64,000 nt of DNA from Neptunomonas japonica JAMM 1380 (GTDB lineage Bacteria > Pseudomonadota > Gammaproteobacteria > Pseudomonadales > Balneatricaceae). This document shows, piece after piece, positions 28,229-37,750 of this stretch (position 1 is its first letter; every line of letters begins with the position of its first letter). The notes under the pieces were generated by a model that was not told the DNA's origin, ran no database searches, and saw nothing but the letters and a program-made list of their open reading frames with translations. Position numbers and translations under genes: made by a program. The stretch is taken from assembly GCF_016592555.1 (NCBI RefSeq), contig NZ_AP014546.1, forward strand, positions 1,426,001 through 1,490,000. The letters run 5' to 3'.

Positions 28229-28735
28229 ATGAAAATCTTTATTATCGTTGTTGTTGTGATGTCCCTATTAGGCTCATTTATGTGGATGATGCCAACACAG
28301 CGAGAAAAGTTTCAGGCGAAACTGCGTTTGCGAGCAAAAAAAGAAGGTTTCATGGTGCAGCTCGTCAGGTTAACTGCGCCACGGGCGCAAGGTGAAATGG
28401 ACGAAAAAGTGCAGAATACCCCTGCTTATCGTTTACCAAGAACGAACCTTGATAAAAGAGAAGTGAGTACCATGCTTCCTTGGCAAGTTTTTAGAGTATC
28501 GGCTATTGCTAATGAGGGGTTGCCAGAAGGTTGGTGTTGGAAACTGGGAGAAAGGGTGTTGTCTGATACTCAGTTAAACATATTAAATGAAGTTATCGAG
28601 CTTTTACCTTCGGATGTGGTGGCGCTAGAGTCTACTCCCGTTAATGTTACCGCTTTTTGGAGCGAACGAAGCGGTGAAGAGTCGCTCGATATGCTTAAAG
28701 TTGCTTTGGGAAAATTGATTGAGGGAAAAGTATGA
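28229..28735 (+). CDS. Uncharacterised single-pass membrane protein
   Basis: 168 aa. I do not recognise the family. One N-terminal membrane helix (residues 2-22, FIIVVVVMSLLGSFMWMM) is followed by a basic segment and a soluble domain with LPWQVFRVSAIANEGLPEGW and an alternating hydrophobic C-terminus. It overlaps the DUF1653 gene by 4 bases (ATGA), and that gene overlaps rlmF, so all three are likely translated from one mRNA. Confidence 0.72.
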   Translation: MKIFIIVVVVMSLLGSFMWMMPTQREKFQAKLRLRAKKEGFMVQLVRLTAPRAQGEMDEKVQNTPAYRLPRTNLDKREVSTMLPWQVFRVSAIANEGLPEGWCWKLGERVLSDTQLNILNEVIELLPSDVVALESTPVNVTAFWSERSGEESLDMLKVALGKLIEGKV

Positions 28736-28965
28736 GTCAGGATCTATCACTTAAGCCTTCTTTTAAGGCAGGAAAGTACCGTCATTATAAAGGAAATGAA
28801 TACGAGTTAGTTGACCTAGTGAGGCATTCAGAAACAGAAGAATGGATGGTGCTCTATCGCCCTTTATATGGAGACGCGGGTCTGTGGGTACGTCCTTTTG
28901 ACATGTTTTTCGAGAAGGTTACATTAGATAATGGCCAGCATGTGGAAAGGTTTGAGAAGTTATAA
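28732..28965 (+). CDS. DUF1653 domain protein
   Basis: 77 aa. The DUF1653 pattern is clear: GKYRHYKGNEYELVDLVRHSETEEWMVLYRPLYG...LWVRPFDMFFEKV. These small SH3-like proteins are widespread and of unknown function. It overlaps the gene before by 4 bases and rlmF by one base (TAATG). Confidence 0.9.
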   Translation: MSQDLSLKPSFKAGKYRHYKGNEYELVDLVRHSETEEWMVLYRPLYGDAGLWVRPFDMFFEKVTLDNGQHVERFEKL

Positions 28966-29903
28966 TGAGTGGTAAATTGCACCCAAATAATCGTCATCAA
29001 GGCCGTTATGATTTAGCAGCATTGAGTGATACTTGCACCGAGCTTGCTACGTTCCTTCGATCAAACCCTAAAGGAGATCAAACGATCGACTTTAGCGACG
29101 AAAAGGCGGTGCTTTGTCTAAACAAAGCGCTGTTGATGCATTTCTATAATGTACAGCACTGGCAAATTCCTCCTGGTTACTTATGTCCTCCGATTCCAGG
29201 GCGAGCAGATTACATACACTACTTAGCTGACTTATTGGCAATTAGTAATCAAAAACAGTGTCCGACGGGTAAGAAAGTTCATGTGCTGGATATTGGCACG
29301 GGTGCTAATTGTATTTACCCAATTATTGGCAGCCAAAGTTATGGCTGGCAGTTTGTAGGGACTGATATTGATCCTGTAGCTGTGAAAACAGCGAGCTTAA
29401 TTGTTCAATCGAACAATGCCTTAAACAAACTTATTAAAGTTAGGCAGCAAAAAGAGAGTGAGTATATTTTTAAAGGTGTTGTTAAGTCTAAAGATAGATT
29501 TGACCTAACACTTTGTAATCCTCCTTTTCATGCGTCAATGCAAGAAGCACAAGCGGCAAGTCAGCGTAAGTGGCAAAACCTTAACGCAGGCGGAAAACAA
29601 AATGCATCCAGATTAAACTTTGGAGGCCAGCAGTTCGAGTTATGGTGCCCAGGTGGTGAGTTAGCTTTTTTAGAGCGTATGGCCAAAGAGAGTGTGGATT
29701 ATGCTGAGCAGGTTTGTTGGTTTACCAGTTTAGTGTCGAAGAAAGACAATGTTAAACCAATGCAGCAACTACTTAAGCGCTTAGGGGCTAAGCAGTGTGA
29801 AGTTATTCATATGAGCCAAGGACAGAAAATTAGTCGATTGATTGCCTGGAGCTTTCTGGATAAAGATGACCATCTTCAGTGGGCACAAGCATATTGGTCT
29901 TAA
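28965..29903 (+). CDS. rlmF: 23S rRNA (adenine(1618)-N6)-methyltransferase
   Basis: 312 aa. The N-terminus LHPNNRHQGRYD and the SAM motif DIGTGANCIYPIIG precede the catalytic N6-adenine methyltransferase motif CNPPFHAS. It methylates A1618 of 23S rRNA. Full family length. The start overlaps the DUF1653 stop. Confidence 0.95.
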   Translation: MSGKLHPNNRHQGRYDLAALSDTCTELATFLRSNPKGDQTIDFSDEKAVLCLNKALLMHFYNVQHWQIPPGYLCPPIPGRADYIHYLADLLAISNQKQCPTGKKVHVLDIGTGANCIYPIIGSQSYGWQFVGTDIDPVAVKTASLIVQSNNALNKLIKVRQQKESEYIFKGVVKSKDRFDLTLCNPPFHASMQEAQAASQRKWQNLNAGGKQNASRLNFGGQQFELWCPGGELAFLERMAKESVDYAEQVCWFTSLVSKKDNVKPMQQLLKRLGAKQCEVIHMSQGQKISRLIAWSFLDKDDHLQWAQAYWS

Positions 29904-29961
29904 TGTTTCGGCGTTACACTTTTTTGTGACGCTTCCTCCTTCTAAGTTTTGGGTATCTGAA

Positions 29962-31932
29962 ATGCACTCGGATTTACATGCCTCATTAAAAGAAGTTTTT
30001 GGCTTTGATCAGTTTCGTTCAGGACAAGAGCAGACTATTCGACAGTTGTTAAAGGGGAGCTCTTCGCTAGCAATTTTCCCTACAGGCTCTGGAAAATCCT
30101 TATGTTACCAGTTAACGGCTATACACCTGCCGCATTTAACACTTGTTGTTTCGCCCTTGCTGGCACTGATGAACGATCAGCTATCCTTTCTTAAGCAACA
30201 AGGTATTGCTGCGGCGAGTATCGATTCAACCTTGACTGCAGAACAGAGCAGAGATGTTATGTCTGATGTCCGCTCTGGAAAAATTAAAATACTGATGGTA
30301 TCTGTCGAGCGCTTTAAAAATGAGCGCTTTCGCAGCTTTATCCAATCCGTATCGGTATCTATGCTGGTGATTGATGAGGCGCACTGTATTTCAGAATGGG
30401 GTCACAACTTTCGTCCGGATTACCTAAAGCTTCCTGCTTATCGCGAAGAGTTGAAAATACCGCTGGTGTTGTTGTTGACGGCGACAGCGACCCGTAAAGT
30501 TAAGAAGGATATGGCAAAGAAGTTTGCTATTCATGAATCGGATATTGTTCAGACTGGTTTTTATCGCCCTAATTTGGATTTATCTGTTATACCTGTTAGT
30601 GCAGAGCATAAAGATGAAATGCTTAACCATGTGGTTAGCCAGCAGCAGGGAGCGGGCATTGTATACGTTACATTGCAGCACAGTGCAGAGCAGGTAGCGG
30701 AGTTTCTGCGCTCTAAGCAGGTTAATGCAATGGCGTATCATGCGGGTTTACCGAGTGATCTTCGACAGCAAATACAGTCTGATTTTATGCAGGGTGAAAT
30801 TCAAGTTGTTGTTGCCACAATTGCCTTTGGTATGGGTATCGATAAATCAGATATTCGTTTTGTAATTCACTATGATCTGCCAAAGTCGATAGAAAATTAT
30901 AGCCAAGAGATTGGTCGTGCCGGTCGTGATGGTTATCAGTCTAGATGCATAACATTGGCTAATTTGGATGGGTTAAATACAGTTGAAAACTTTGTATATG
31001 GTGATACTCCTGAATTGAGCGGTATAGATTATGTAATCAATAGTATTAGAAGTGAGTGCCAAAACAGCCAATGGGAGTTGCAGGTATTAGGTCTATCTAA
31101 TGATAGTAATATTCGTCAATTGCCGTTAAAAACCTTATTGGTACAACTGGAATTACTCGGTGTGTTACGACCTCTTTATGCTTACTTTGCTGAATTCAAA
31201 ATTAAGCTGTTGAAGTCTGAAGATGATATTTTGGCCTTGTTTTCAGGGGAGCGGCGAAATTTTGTAGCTGCTATTTTTGCCAATACAACCTTCAAGAAAG
31301 TGTGGGGTAACCCCAATTTTGAAGCGCTATTTGAAAGCTATCAATGTGAGCGTTCGCGTGTTGTAGTGGCCTTGGAGTACCTACAAGAACAGGGTTGTAT
31401 TGCGTTAGAAACTAAACGTATCACTGAAGTATTTGCGGTAAACACTTCAGTGTTGTCTGAACCTGATCTGGCGATGACGCTGTATAATTACTTTATTGAA
31501 AAAGAGCAAAAAGAGATAGCCCGCATTGCCACCTTAGTTCGTTTTTTTGAACTACCGAGCTGTTTAAGTCATCATTTAGCGCTATATTTTGATGATGCTA
31601 ATTCCCCTGAAAACTGTGGTCATTGCTCTGTATGCAAAGGGCAGATTGCTAAGTTGGCATACTCCTCTGCTGTTCAATGGCCTGAGGATATGCAGATAAG
31701 CCTTATCATAAATTCAATTGAGCAGCATTTAACTGAGAAAACATCAGGGCTCTCTTTGTTAGAGCGAAGCATTGCACTTTCGCAAGAAAATACTAGCCGG
31801 TTTTTAGCGGGTATTAGCGTGCCTATATTTAATCGCTACAAAACGAGGAAATTACAGGGGTTTGGTGTGTGTGTGCATATGCGTTATGAGGATGTGCGTA
31901 GCAAGGTACAAGCACTATGTTCGCTTTCATGA
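29962..31932 (+). CDS. recQ: RecQ-family ATP-dependent DNA helicase
   Basis: About 656 aa from the ATG at 29962. The frame is open upstream into rlmF, but those residues do not look like a RecQ N-terminus, and MHSDLHASLKEVFGFDQFRSGQ does. Motifs: GSGKSLCYQL (Walker A), VIDEAHCISEWGHNFRPDY (DEAH), TATAT, and QEIGRAGRDG. A zinc region ENCGHCSVCKG follows near residue 550. No clear HRDC domain is seen. It unwinds recombination intermediates. A paralogue of the canonical RecQ elsewhere in the genome cannot be excluded. Confidence 0.88.
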   Translation: MHSDLHASLKEVFGFDQFRSGQEQTIRQLLKGSSSLAIFPTGSGKSLCYQLTAIHLPHLTLVVSPLLALMNDQLSFLKQQGIAAASIDSTLTAEQSRDVMSDVRSGKIKILMVSVERFKNERFRSFIQSVSVSMLVIDEAHCISEWGHNFRPDYLKLPAYREELKIPLVLLLTATATRKVKKDMAKKFAIHESDIVQTGFYRPNLDLSVIPVSAEHKDEMLNHVVSQQQGAGIVYVTLQHSAEQVAEFLRSKQVNAMAYHAGLPSDLRQQIQSDFMQGEIQVVVATIAFGMGIDKSDIRFVIHYDLPKSIENYSQEIGRAGRDGYQSRCITLANLDGLNTVENFVYGDTPELSGIDYVINSIRSECQNSQWELQVLGLSNDSNIRQLPLKTLLVQLELLGVLRPLYAYFAEFKIKLLKSEDDILALFSGERRNFVAAIFANTTFKKVWGNPNFEALFESYQCERSRVVVALEYLQEQGCIALETKRITEVFAVNTSVLSEPDLAMTLYNYFIEKEQKEIARIATLVRFFELPSCLSHHLALYFDDANSPENCGHCSVCKGQIAKLAYSSAVQWPEDMQISLIINSIEQHLTEKTSGLSLLERSIALSQENTSRFLAGISVPIFNRYKTRKLQGFGVCVHMRYEDVRSKVQALCSLS

Positions 31933-32069
31933 ATGAGATTTTATCGATAACTCACGAATAATGGGGTATCTTTAAATTGAGTACGTGGATAACCGGTTGG
32001 TTATTCTTGTTTAAAACATGAAGCGTGCAAAAGGAAAGCATAGCGCCATATAGCACGGGGGTCGTATTA

Positions 32070-33095
32070 ATGACGAACCCAGAGGATCAAAAGCCATCAA
32101 GTCATGATGACTCTATTAGGCTGCATTACATACTCGATATTATCATGGAAGGGGTATGGGAGTGGGACGCAAATACTGGCCAGGTGAAGCGTAGCCCGGG
32201 TTGGTATCGAATGCTTAATTATAGTCAGAACCTGTTTCCCGAGAACGTTCTTACTTGGGAAAAAGTGATACATCCTGATGATTTTGAAACAGTTATGCAT
32301 CATTTTGAAGCATATACATCGGGAAAAACCAGCGTTTATGATATTGAGTATCGATGTATTAAAGGCGACGGTGATTTTCTTTGGATTCGAGATCAAGGAA
32401 GGATTGTAGAAAGGTCTTCAGAGGGAGGTGCGACTTTTATGGTAGGCGCTCATTCTGACATTCATGAGCTAAAATTGGCGCAAGCCCAACTGCAGGCGCA
32501 AAGTGGATTATTAGATCAGGGAAAGCTGACATTCGAACAAGAAGTTGAAAAGCGTACGGCTGAATTAACGCAGGTTAATTTGGAACTTGCTAAGAACCTT
32601 AAGAAAATTGAGCGCTTAAGAGATACCGATTACCTCACTTCTGTGTATAACCGTCATAAGTCAGAAACAGAACTCCTCAACGAAATAGCACGCTCAAAAC
32701 GTTATCATTCTCCTTTGTCTGTTGCCTTATTTGATATCGATGAATTTAAAATAATAAATGATAGCTTCGGTCATCAAAATGGAGACGTAGTGTTACAAAA
32801 GGTTAGTCAGTTGGTCATTAATCATATTCGAGAAACAGACACGCTAGGGCGTTGGGGTGGAGATGAGTTCTTTATTATACTACCGGGTGTCAGCTTACTT
32901 GAGGCGGTCACGAGTATTGAAAAAATACGTAGTTTGATTGCATCAGAAAAGTTTGGTGAGAATTTAAGGGTAACGTGTAGCTTTGGAGTGACAGAGTATG
33001 GCGTAGGAGATACAGTTAGTACGCTTTATAAGCGAACAGATGTCGCGCTTTATAAGGCTAAGCATGCGGGACGTAATGTTGTGGTGCATTATTAA
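32070..33095 (+). CDS. PAS-GGDEF diguanylate cyclase
   Basis: About 341 aa from the ATG at 32070, which has GGGGG eight bases upstream; a GTG at 32025 in the same frame is an alternative. A PAS_3-type sensor (residues about 12-135, GVWEWDANTGQVKRSPGWYRML ... IRDQGRIV) leads through a coiled coil to a GGDEF domain with an intact RWGGDEFFIIL motif near 263, so it should make c-di-GMP. There is no membrane segment. Confidence 0.92.
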   Translation: MTNPEDQKPSSHDDSIRLHYILDIIMEGVWEWDANTGQVKRSPGWYRMLNYSQNLFPENVLTWEKVIHPDDFETVMHHFEAYTSGKTSVYDIEYRCIKGDGDFLWIRDQGRIVERSSEGGATFMVGAHSDIHELKLAQAQLQAQSGLLDQGKLTFEQEVEKRTAELTQVNLELAKNLKKIERLRDTDYLTSVYNRHKSETELLNEIARSKRYHSPLSVALFDIDEFKIINDSFGHQNGDVVLQKVSQLVINHIRETDTLGRWGGDEFFIILPGVSLLEAVTSIEKIRSLIASEKFGENLRVTCSFGVTEYGVGDTVSTLYKRTDVALYKAKHAGRNVVVHY

Positions 33096-33499
33096 AAGAA
33101 CCGACTCCCCTCAATAACTCAATGAGTTACCCCCAGAGGGGGCCGGCTGTGCAGGCTATAGATAAAGATAAAGGCTAAATAAACCTATCTCTCCTATCAC
33201 GCTTAATAGATTCAAACAGCGCTTTAAAGTTCCCTACATCAAACCCTCGCTTCGCTTTACATCAAATAAGCTCAATGAATACTTGGCAAAGGTTTATACA
33301 AGGTATTTTGGATTCAAAGCGCGGTTTTGTTCTACTCCAAAGCAGGTACTGTTTTCCTAAAAGGTATGATCGTCGGCTAAGAGTGAGCATAAGTAGTTGT
33401 GATTACTCTTGCTGTTTTTTCGTCAGAATTAACCGCGGGAACAGTCGGTAAGCTATTGTAGAAAATTGCAGTAAGTTATTGGCTAATAATTGAAAAACG
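33096..33499. other. Gene-poor stretch with palindrome cluster and a decayed coding fragment
   Basis: About 400 bases without an intact gene. At 33101-33146 there are nested palindromes (TAACTCA-A-TGAGTTA and CCCCC-AGA-GGGGG). On the minus strand, 33175-33261 reads as 28 protein-like codons ending KRDRRDRFI before a stop, without a start codon. The remainder (33262-33499) shows nothing I can name. Confidence 0.5.
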
Positions 33500-33724
33500 T
33501 CAGCGACGTGATATCTCGCGCATTAAGCTGCTAAGGTCAAGCCCCATCTGATCAGCCATTTTTTCAACATCGCTGGTCTTGCGTGGAGGAACTTTCATAG
33601 CGGCTTTTCGCTTTTCTATTTGACGCTTTTTCTCTTGGACTTTTACTTCGAGGTTTTGTTGAAGCTGATCAAGTTGCTCAAGGCTGAAAGAGCGTAGTAT
33701 TGAAACAAATTCGTCGTCTGTCAT
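33500..33724 (-). CDS. Small helical protein of unknown function
   Basis: 74 aa, predicted almost wholly helical with a basic coiled-coil centre (LQQNLEVKVQEKKRQIEKRK). It recalls the oligomerisation half of H-NS-like proteins but lacks a recognisable DNA-binding loop, so no function is assigned. It is a single gene between a palindrome-rich gap and the TetR regulator. Confidence 0.6.
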   Translation of the reverse strand: MTDDEFVSILRSFSLEQLDQLQQNLEVKVQEKKRQIEKRKAAMKVPPRKTSDVEKMADQMGLDLSSLMREISRR

Positions 33725-33850
33725 TAGTAATAAAAACGCCTGTGTACAAAATAATGATGGGGCATCATTATGGTATTGGTTACGTTAAATCTGGGGGAAT
33801 ACGGGATGTATTCAATGCAATTCTAGCATAAGTAAATATTTTTACTTGAT

Positions 33851-34462
33851 TTACGCTGAATTTAATCCACAGCCTTTCAATACTAGACGCGTAATTAGGG
33901 CTGCGGCTGTTTGATAATCTTGATTGTCTAGCTTCTTTTTTCCGGTAACTTTTCCAATTTGCCAGTCAAAATCAGCGTAAGTTTGGGTGGAAGCCCAGAT
34001 CATAAAGAGTAGGTGTTGGGCATCAATAGGCTCCATTTTTTCTTCACTGATCCACTGATTAATACGAGCAGTCATTTGTGCTGTTTGTTGCATTAGTTTG
34101 TCAGAAATGTCTTTGGTTAGGTGAGGCGCGCCGTACATTATTTCACTGGCAAACACTTTTGATGCGTGTGGGTGCTCTTTTGAGATGCGGATTTTGGTAC
34201 GAATGTATTCTTCTAAGGCAACAGCAGGGTCATCATATTGATCAAATGGCGCTGAGGCTTCCAGTAATGGTTCGATAATTGATTCAAGTACGCAGCGGTA
34301 CAGATTTTCTTTACTTTGAAAATAGTAGTAAATATTCGGTTTTGGTAAGTCTGCTTTTTTGGCAATATCAATGATTTTTGTTGCAGCGTAGCCCTTTTCT
34401 GCAAACTCTATGCAGGAGGCTTCAAGGATGCGTTCACTGTTTATTTCGCGAATTCTGCTCAT
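33851..34462 (-). CDS. TetR-family regulator, RutR-like
   Basis: 203 aa. The N-terminal helix-turn-helix (ILEASCIEFAEKGYAATKIIDIAKKADLPKPNIYYYFQSKE) is of the TetR type, and the C-terminal domain (FASEIMYGAPHL, WASTQTYADFDWQI) matches RutR/YcdC-type ligand domains. RutR of E. coli senses uracil and controls pyrimidine and purine catabolism. Its place directly downstream of the allantoin operon, on the same strand, supports a role in that pathway. Confidence 0.88.
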   Translation of the reverse strand: MSRIREINSERILEASCIEFAEKGYAATKIIDIAKKADLPKPNIYYYFQSKENLYRCVLESIIEPLLEASAPFDQYDDPAVALEEYIRTKIRISKEHPHASKVFASEIMYGAPHLTKDISDKLMQQTAQMTARINQWISEEKMEPIDAQHLLFMIWASTQTYADFDWQIGKVTGKKKLDNQDYQTAAALITRLVLKGCGLNSA

Positions 34463-34572
34463 ATATTCTTCTTATGTGAGATACCTTGGGGCGGTATGTC
34501 CATCAGTGCTCGTGAAGAGCATTGTTAGTTTCTCTATATTGAGGGTTATCCTAGCGGGCTTCTTGTGTTTGC

Positions 34573-35067
34573 TCAAGGAGACAATAAAATTGATTGCTCC
34601 TGTGAAAAGTAAAACTCATCACAGTTGTCGCCTGGGCCGGTACGATCGATAACTAAGAAGTCGTCGTTATCATGAAGCGCCAATATAGGGTGGTGCCAGA
34701 CATTTCGCCGGTAATTAATGCCTTGTTTGCCGTGGCTGATGAAGGCTTTTATTTCTGTAGGGTCAATGGAGTCACTTTTGGGTGCTACAACGATGAGAAA
34801 TGCCGAGTTCTGCATAGGAATAAATGCTTGGCTACCTAACGGGTGCTTTTCTAGCATAAGTATGGGGAGGGGCATGCTTAGTGATGTTGCTCTAAAAATA
34901 CTAATAATGGCTGCTCCTTGCTCATCTAGGTCAATATTAGCAAGCTGGTGGTAGCGTTTAGTTGAACCATTATTAATAAGAAAGGAGTCTCGGTCTTTGG
35001 TTTCAATAACATCGCCAAAGGGAGCAAACGCTTCTGCCGTTAATGGTTGCGGTGTGAGTGTAATCAT
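34573..35067 (-). CDS. allA: Ureidoglycolate lyase
   Basis: 164 aa. Motifs PQPLTAEAFAPFGDVIE at the start, EKHPLGSQAFIPM and GINYRRNVWHHPILAL with FLVIDRTGPGDNCDE near the end match AllA. It splits ureidoglycolate into glyoxylate and urea. It is the last enzyme gene of the puuE-uraD-alc-allA run. Confidence 0.95.
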   Translation of the reverse strand: MITLTPQPLTAEAFAPFGDVIETKDRDSFLINNGSTKRYHQLANIDLDEQGAAIISIFRATSLSMPLPILMLEKHPLGSQAFIPMQNSAFLIVVAPKSDSIDPTEIKAFISHGKQGINYRRNVWHHPILALHDNDDFLVIDRTGPGDNCDEFYFSQEQSILLSP

Positions 35068-35109
35068 TGGTAGCTCTCATACTGTGGTGAGAAATTTATA
35101 ACGAAATAT

Positions 35110-36111
35110 CTAAGATGATGCTTTATGTAAGTGCCCATGCACGCGTAATCGACTAATGCCCCCGTCGGGGAATATATTGAGTTTGATGTGGCTTACTTTT
35201 CCTAAATCATTTAACTCTTTAGAAAATAGGTGCTCACTGTCCATTTGTAATTTTTGTGAGGGTAATAGTTCGCGCCAGAATAAACTCCTTGTTGCTATTT
35301 GATCATCAGTGCCACTTTCTACAAAAGCCGCTTGAATCGAACAACTATCAGGGTAATTGCCTTTAAAGTGGCATGTGTCAACTAACACGCGTTTTATATC
35401 GCATGGGTGTGCCAAGGCAACAATAACCCAGTCATTTCCTGGTACACGTCGTCTTGCTGTTTCCCAGCCATCACCCATATTTATGCCGCGGCCAGGATTT
35501 AGGATATTGCTTTTGTTACCGTAGTGCTCATCACTACATGCCAGAGCCCTAGCGCCGTTGGTTGCGGCCGCAAAATCAATCTCTTCATCACCATTATGAT
35601 TACCCCAATCTCTATGTGGCACACCATAGAGTCTTAAGCGAGCAATACCTCCATCAGGGAAAATATTAAGACGAATATGGGTCCAAGGGCGTTCGTCATC
35701 AATCTGGAATAAATTATGGCTATTACCGCTCAAACTGACAGGGCTTAAAACGCTTTCCCATGTGGTGTGCTCATTAGGGGCTTTATCGGGTGAGAAGCAG
35801 GCTTCTAAAGACGCAGAAGGAGGGTAGTTGCCCGTAAAGTAAGAGGTATCAATATCAACACCTTTGAATACACCCGCAACGCCTAAGCGGACAATCGCGT
35901 AATCATATCCCTCAAAGCGTTTTCGGCGAGACTCCCATCCATCCATCCATTTTCCGTTGTCATCATAGACATCATCTTTCCATACCGGCGCTTCTGGTTG
36001 CAGCATGCGGTTGACTTCAGCAAACCAGTCGTCGGTAACAAAGGTGGCTATGCTTCCTAATCGGCTATCAGCAAGGTTTAGAAAATGGGTGAATTCAGTT
36101 GGTAGGCTCAT
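35110..36111 (-). CDS. alc: Allantoicase
   Basis: 333 aa made of two similar allantoicase (DUF) repeats, each with a DGWESRRKR or DGWETARRR turn, an NYPPS or NYPDS strand and an [12 protein letters not shown] signature ([13 protein letters not shown] and [13 protein letters not shown]). It hydrolyses allantoate to ureidoglycolate and urea. It lies 18 bases after uraD and 42 bases before allA. Confidence 0.95.
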   Translation of the reverse strand: MSLPTEFTHFLNLADSRLGSIATFVTDDWFAEVNRMLQPEAPVWKDDVYDDNGKWMDGWESRRKRFEGYDYAIVRLGVAGVFKGVDIDTSYFTGNYPPSASLEACFSPDKAPNEHTTWESVLSPVSLSGNSHNLFQIDDERPWTHIRLNIFPDGGIARLRLYGVPHRDWGNHNGDEEIDFAAATNGARALACSDEHYGNKSNILNPGRGINMGDGWETARRRVPGNDWVIVALAHPCDIKRVLVDTCHFKGNYPDSCSIQAAFVESGTDDQIATRSLFWRELLPSQKLQMDSEHLFSKELNDLGKVSHIKLNIFPDGGISRLRVHGHLHKASS

Positions 36112-36129
36112 CGGTGTTTCTCAGAAAGG

Positions 36130-36642
36130 TTATAGGGCTTCAAGTCGAAACAGTGCGATTTTGTTGATCTCTGTTATCGCCTGTTTAAATTCGGTGTCTA
36201 TATCGTTATGGATACGTATTTCAAAGGCTTTTAGTATCTGTAAGCGATTACTTCCTTTCACTGCCATGATAAATGGAAAGTTAAATTTGTCTTTGTATGC
36301 CTTGTTCAGCTCTGTGAAGCGTGCAAACTCTTGAGGGTTACATTGATGTATGCCGGCTCCGGCTTGTTCGTCGGTTGAAGAGGCGGTTAGTTCATTGCGC
36401 ATAGCCGCTTTACCGGCTAAATCTGGATGAACGTTAATCAATCTGAGTTGCTGCCGTTTAGAGGCGTTTATTAAAATATCAGACATTAATTGGTGCAGTT
36501 GCTGTATATCATCAGCATTGATCGATGGTAAGAGCATATAAGTGTGCTCTGCGATCCAAGGCGAGTGTTCGTAAATATCTTTAAAATGCTCTACAAATGA
36601 AGCTTTAGCCATTGTGCTGGGGTGTAGGGTGCTGAACTTCAT
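36130..36642 (-). CDS. uraD: 2-oxo-4-hydroxy-4-carboxy-5-ureidoimidazoline (OHCU) decarboxylase
   Basis: 170 aa all-helical protein with HFKDIYEHSPWIAE, LINVHPDLAGKAA, LTASSTDEQAGAG and KFNFPFIMAVKG, the UraD signatures including the catalytic His in the HSPW region. It makes S-allantoin from OHCU. It overlaps puuE by 4 bases. Confidence 0.95.
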   Translation of the reverse strand: MKFSTLHPSTMAKASFVEHFKDIYEHSPWIAEHTYMLLPSINADDIQQLHQLMSDILINASKRQQLRLINVHPDLAGKAAMRNELTASSTDEQAGAGIHQCNPQEFARFTELNKAYKDKFNFPFIMAVKGSNRLQILKAFEIRIHNDIDTEFKQAITEINKIALFRLEAL

Positions 36643-37574
36643 GATACCGCCCTTTTTTGTGTTTTATGAGGCGGTTTGTAAGGGTGGTGCTCATACCAGT
36701 GGCGTGCAATGTCAATGCGGCGAGCATACCAGACCTTCTCAAACTGTTGTGTATAGGCAATAAAGCGCTTGAGTGCAGCGATACGTCCAGGACGGCCAAT
36801 TAAGCGGCAATGAAGGCCTATAGATAGCATTTTGGGTGCGTCCTCACCTTCTTCGTAGAGTGTATCGAAGCTATCTTTCAGGTAATTAAAGAATTGCTCA
36901 CCGCTGTTAAAGCCTTGGACCGTTGAAAAGCGCATATCGTTTGTATCGAGTGTGTAAGGAATCACTAAGTGCCCTTTGTCTTGATTTGCAACCCAGTAAG
37001 GCAGGTCATCATCATAGGCATCTGAGTCGTATAAAAAACCACCTTCTTGCATTACAAGTTTACGAGTATTGATGCTGTTACGGCCGGTGTACCAGCCCAA
37101 AGGGCGTTCACCGGTAATAGTAGTGAGAATGCTGATGGCTTTATCAAGGTGTACGCGTTCCTCTTCTGGGCTCATGGTTTGATAGTCGATCCAGCGATAA
37201 CCATGGCTGCAAATTTCGTGATTAGCCGCGGCCATAGCTTTGATAACATCAGGGTGGCGTTCAGCGGCCATAGCAACCGCAAATATGGTAAGAGGGATTT
37301 GATGCCTCTTAAAGAGATCGAGGATTCTCCACACACCTGCACGGCTGCCGTATTCGTAGATAGATTCCATGCTGATGTGGCGTGCGTGGCGAAAAGGCTG
37401 AGCAGAAGGTATTTCAGATAGAAACGCTTCAGATTCTTCATCCCCGTGTAGTACGCAGCGCTCGCCACCTTCTTCATAATTTAAAACGAAGGACAGTGCG
37501 ATTTTTGCATCGTTAGGCCAACGTGGCTGTGGTGGGCGTCCAGCATAGCCAATAAGATTACGGGGGTAGCTCAT
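36639..37574 (-). CDS. puuE: Allantoinase PuuE (polysaccharide-deacetylase fold)
   Basis: 311 aa. The N-terminus YPRNLIGYAGRPPQPRWP, FVLNYEEGGE and HGYRWIDY with GLHCRLIGRPGR are the PuuE signatures. This cofactor-light allantoinase opens allantoin to allantoate and differs from the amidohydrolase-type AllB. It is the first gene of the minus-strand run, divergent from uraH, with two TTGTATACAA palindromes between them. Confidence 0.95.
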   Translation of the reverse strand: MSYPRNLIGYAGRPPQPRWPNDAKIALSFVLNYEEGGERCVLHGDEESEAFLSEIPSAQPFRHARHISMESIYEYGSRAGVWRILDLFKRHQIPLTIFAVAMAAERHPDVIKAMAAANHEICSHGYRWIDYQTMSPEEERVHLDKAISILTTITGERPLGWYTGRNSINTRKLVMQEGGFLYDSDAYDDDLPYWVANQDKGHLVIPYTLDTNDMRFSTVQGFNSGEQFFNYLKDSFDTLYEEGEDAPKMLSIGLHCRLIGRPGRIAALKRFIAYTQQFEKVWYARRIDIARHWYEHHPYKPPHKTQKRAVS

Positions 37575-37631
37575 ATCATTTACTCAGAATTATGGCTTTT
37601 GATAGATTAGTGAATGAATATTATCTAATTA

Positions 37632-37643
37632 ATTGTATACAAT
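37632..37643. promoter_or_regulatory. Palindromic operator ATTGTATACAAT, copy 1 (puuE side)
   Basis: A perfect 12-bp palindrome 58 bases upstream of the puuE start. TTGTATACAA is the kind of site bound by FadR-type GntR regulators, and such a regulator is encoded at 38248. An identical copy lies 107 bases further on. Confidence 0.7.
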
Positions 37644-37738
37644 AAAATGTGGAATATATAAAGTTATTAAGCGCTAAAAGTAGATTGTTTCTAGTAATAA
37701 ATTGATTTTAAGTGAGGTATTTTAAATTTAGTAACTTG

Positions 37739-37750
37739 ATTGTATACAAT
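37739..37750. promoter_or_regulatory. Palindromic operator ATTGTATACAAT, copy 2 (uraH side)
   Basis: Identical to the copy at 37632 and 32 bases before the uraH ATG, where it would overlap a promoter. The two copies can serve the two divergent transcripts. Confidence 0.7.

Noticed and set aside
29842..29961. Upstream extension of the RecQ-family gene into rlmF
   Set aside because: The 40 extra residues come from another frame of rlmF and its downstream spacer and do not resemble RecQ N-termini; the ATG at 29962 begins the conserved part.
31988..32010. GGATAACC-GGTT-GGTTATTC hairpin after the RecQ-family gene
   Set aside because: Six to seven pairs with a broken T run (TCTTGTTT); possible weak terminator but not convincing.
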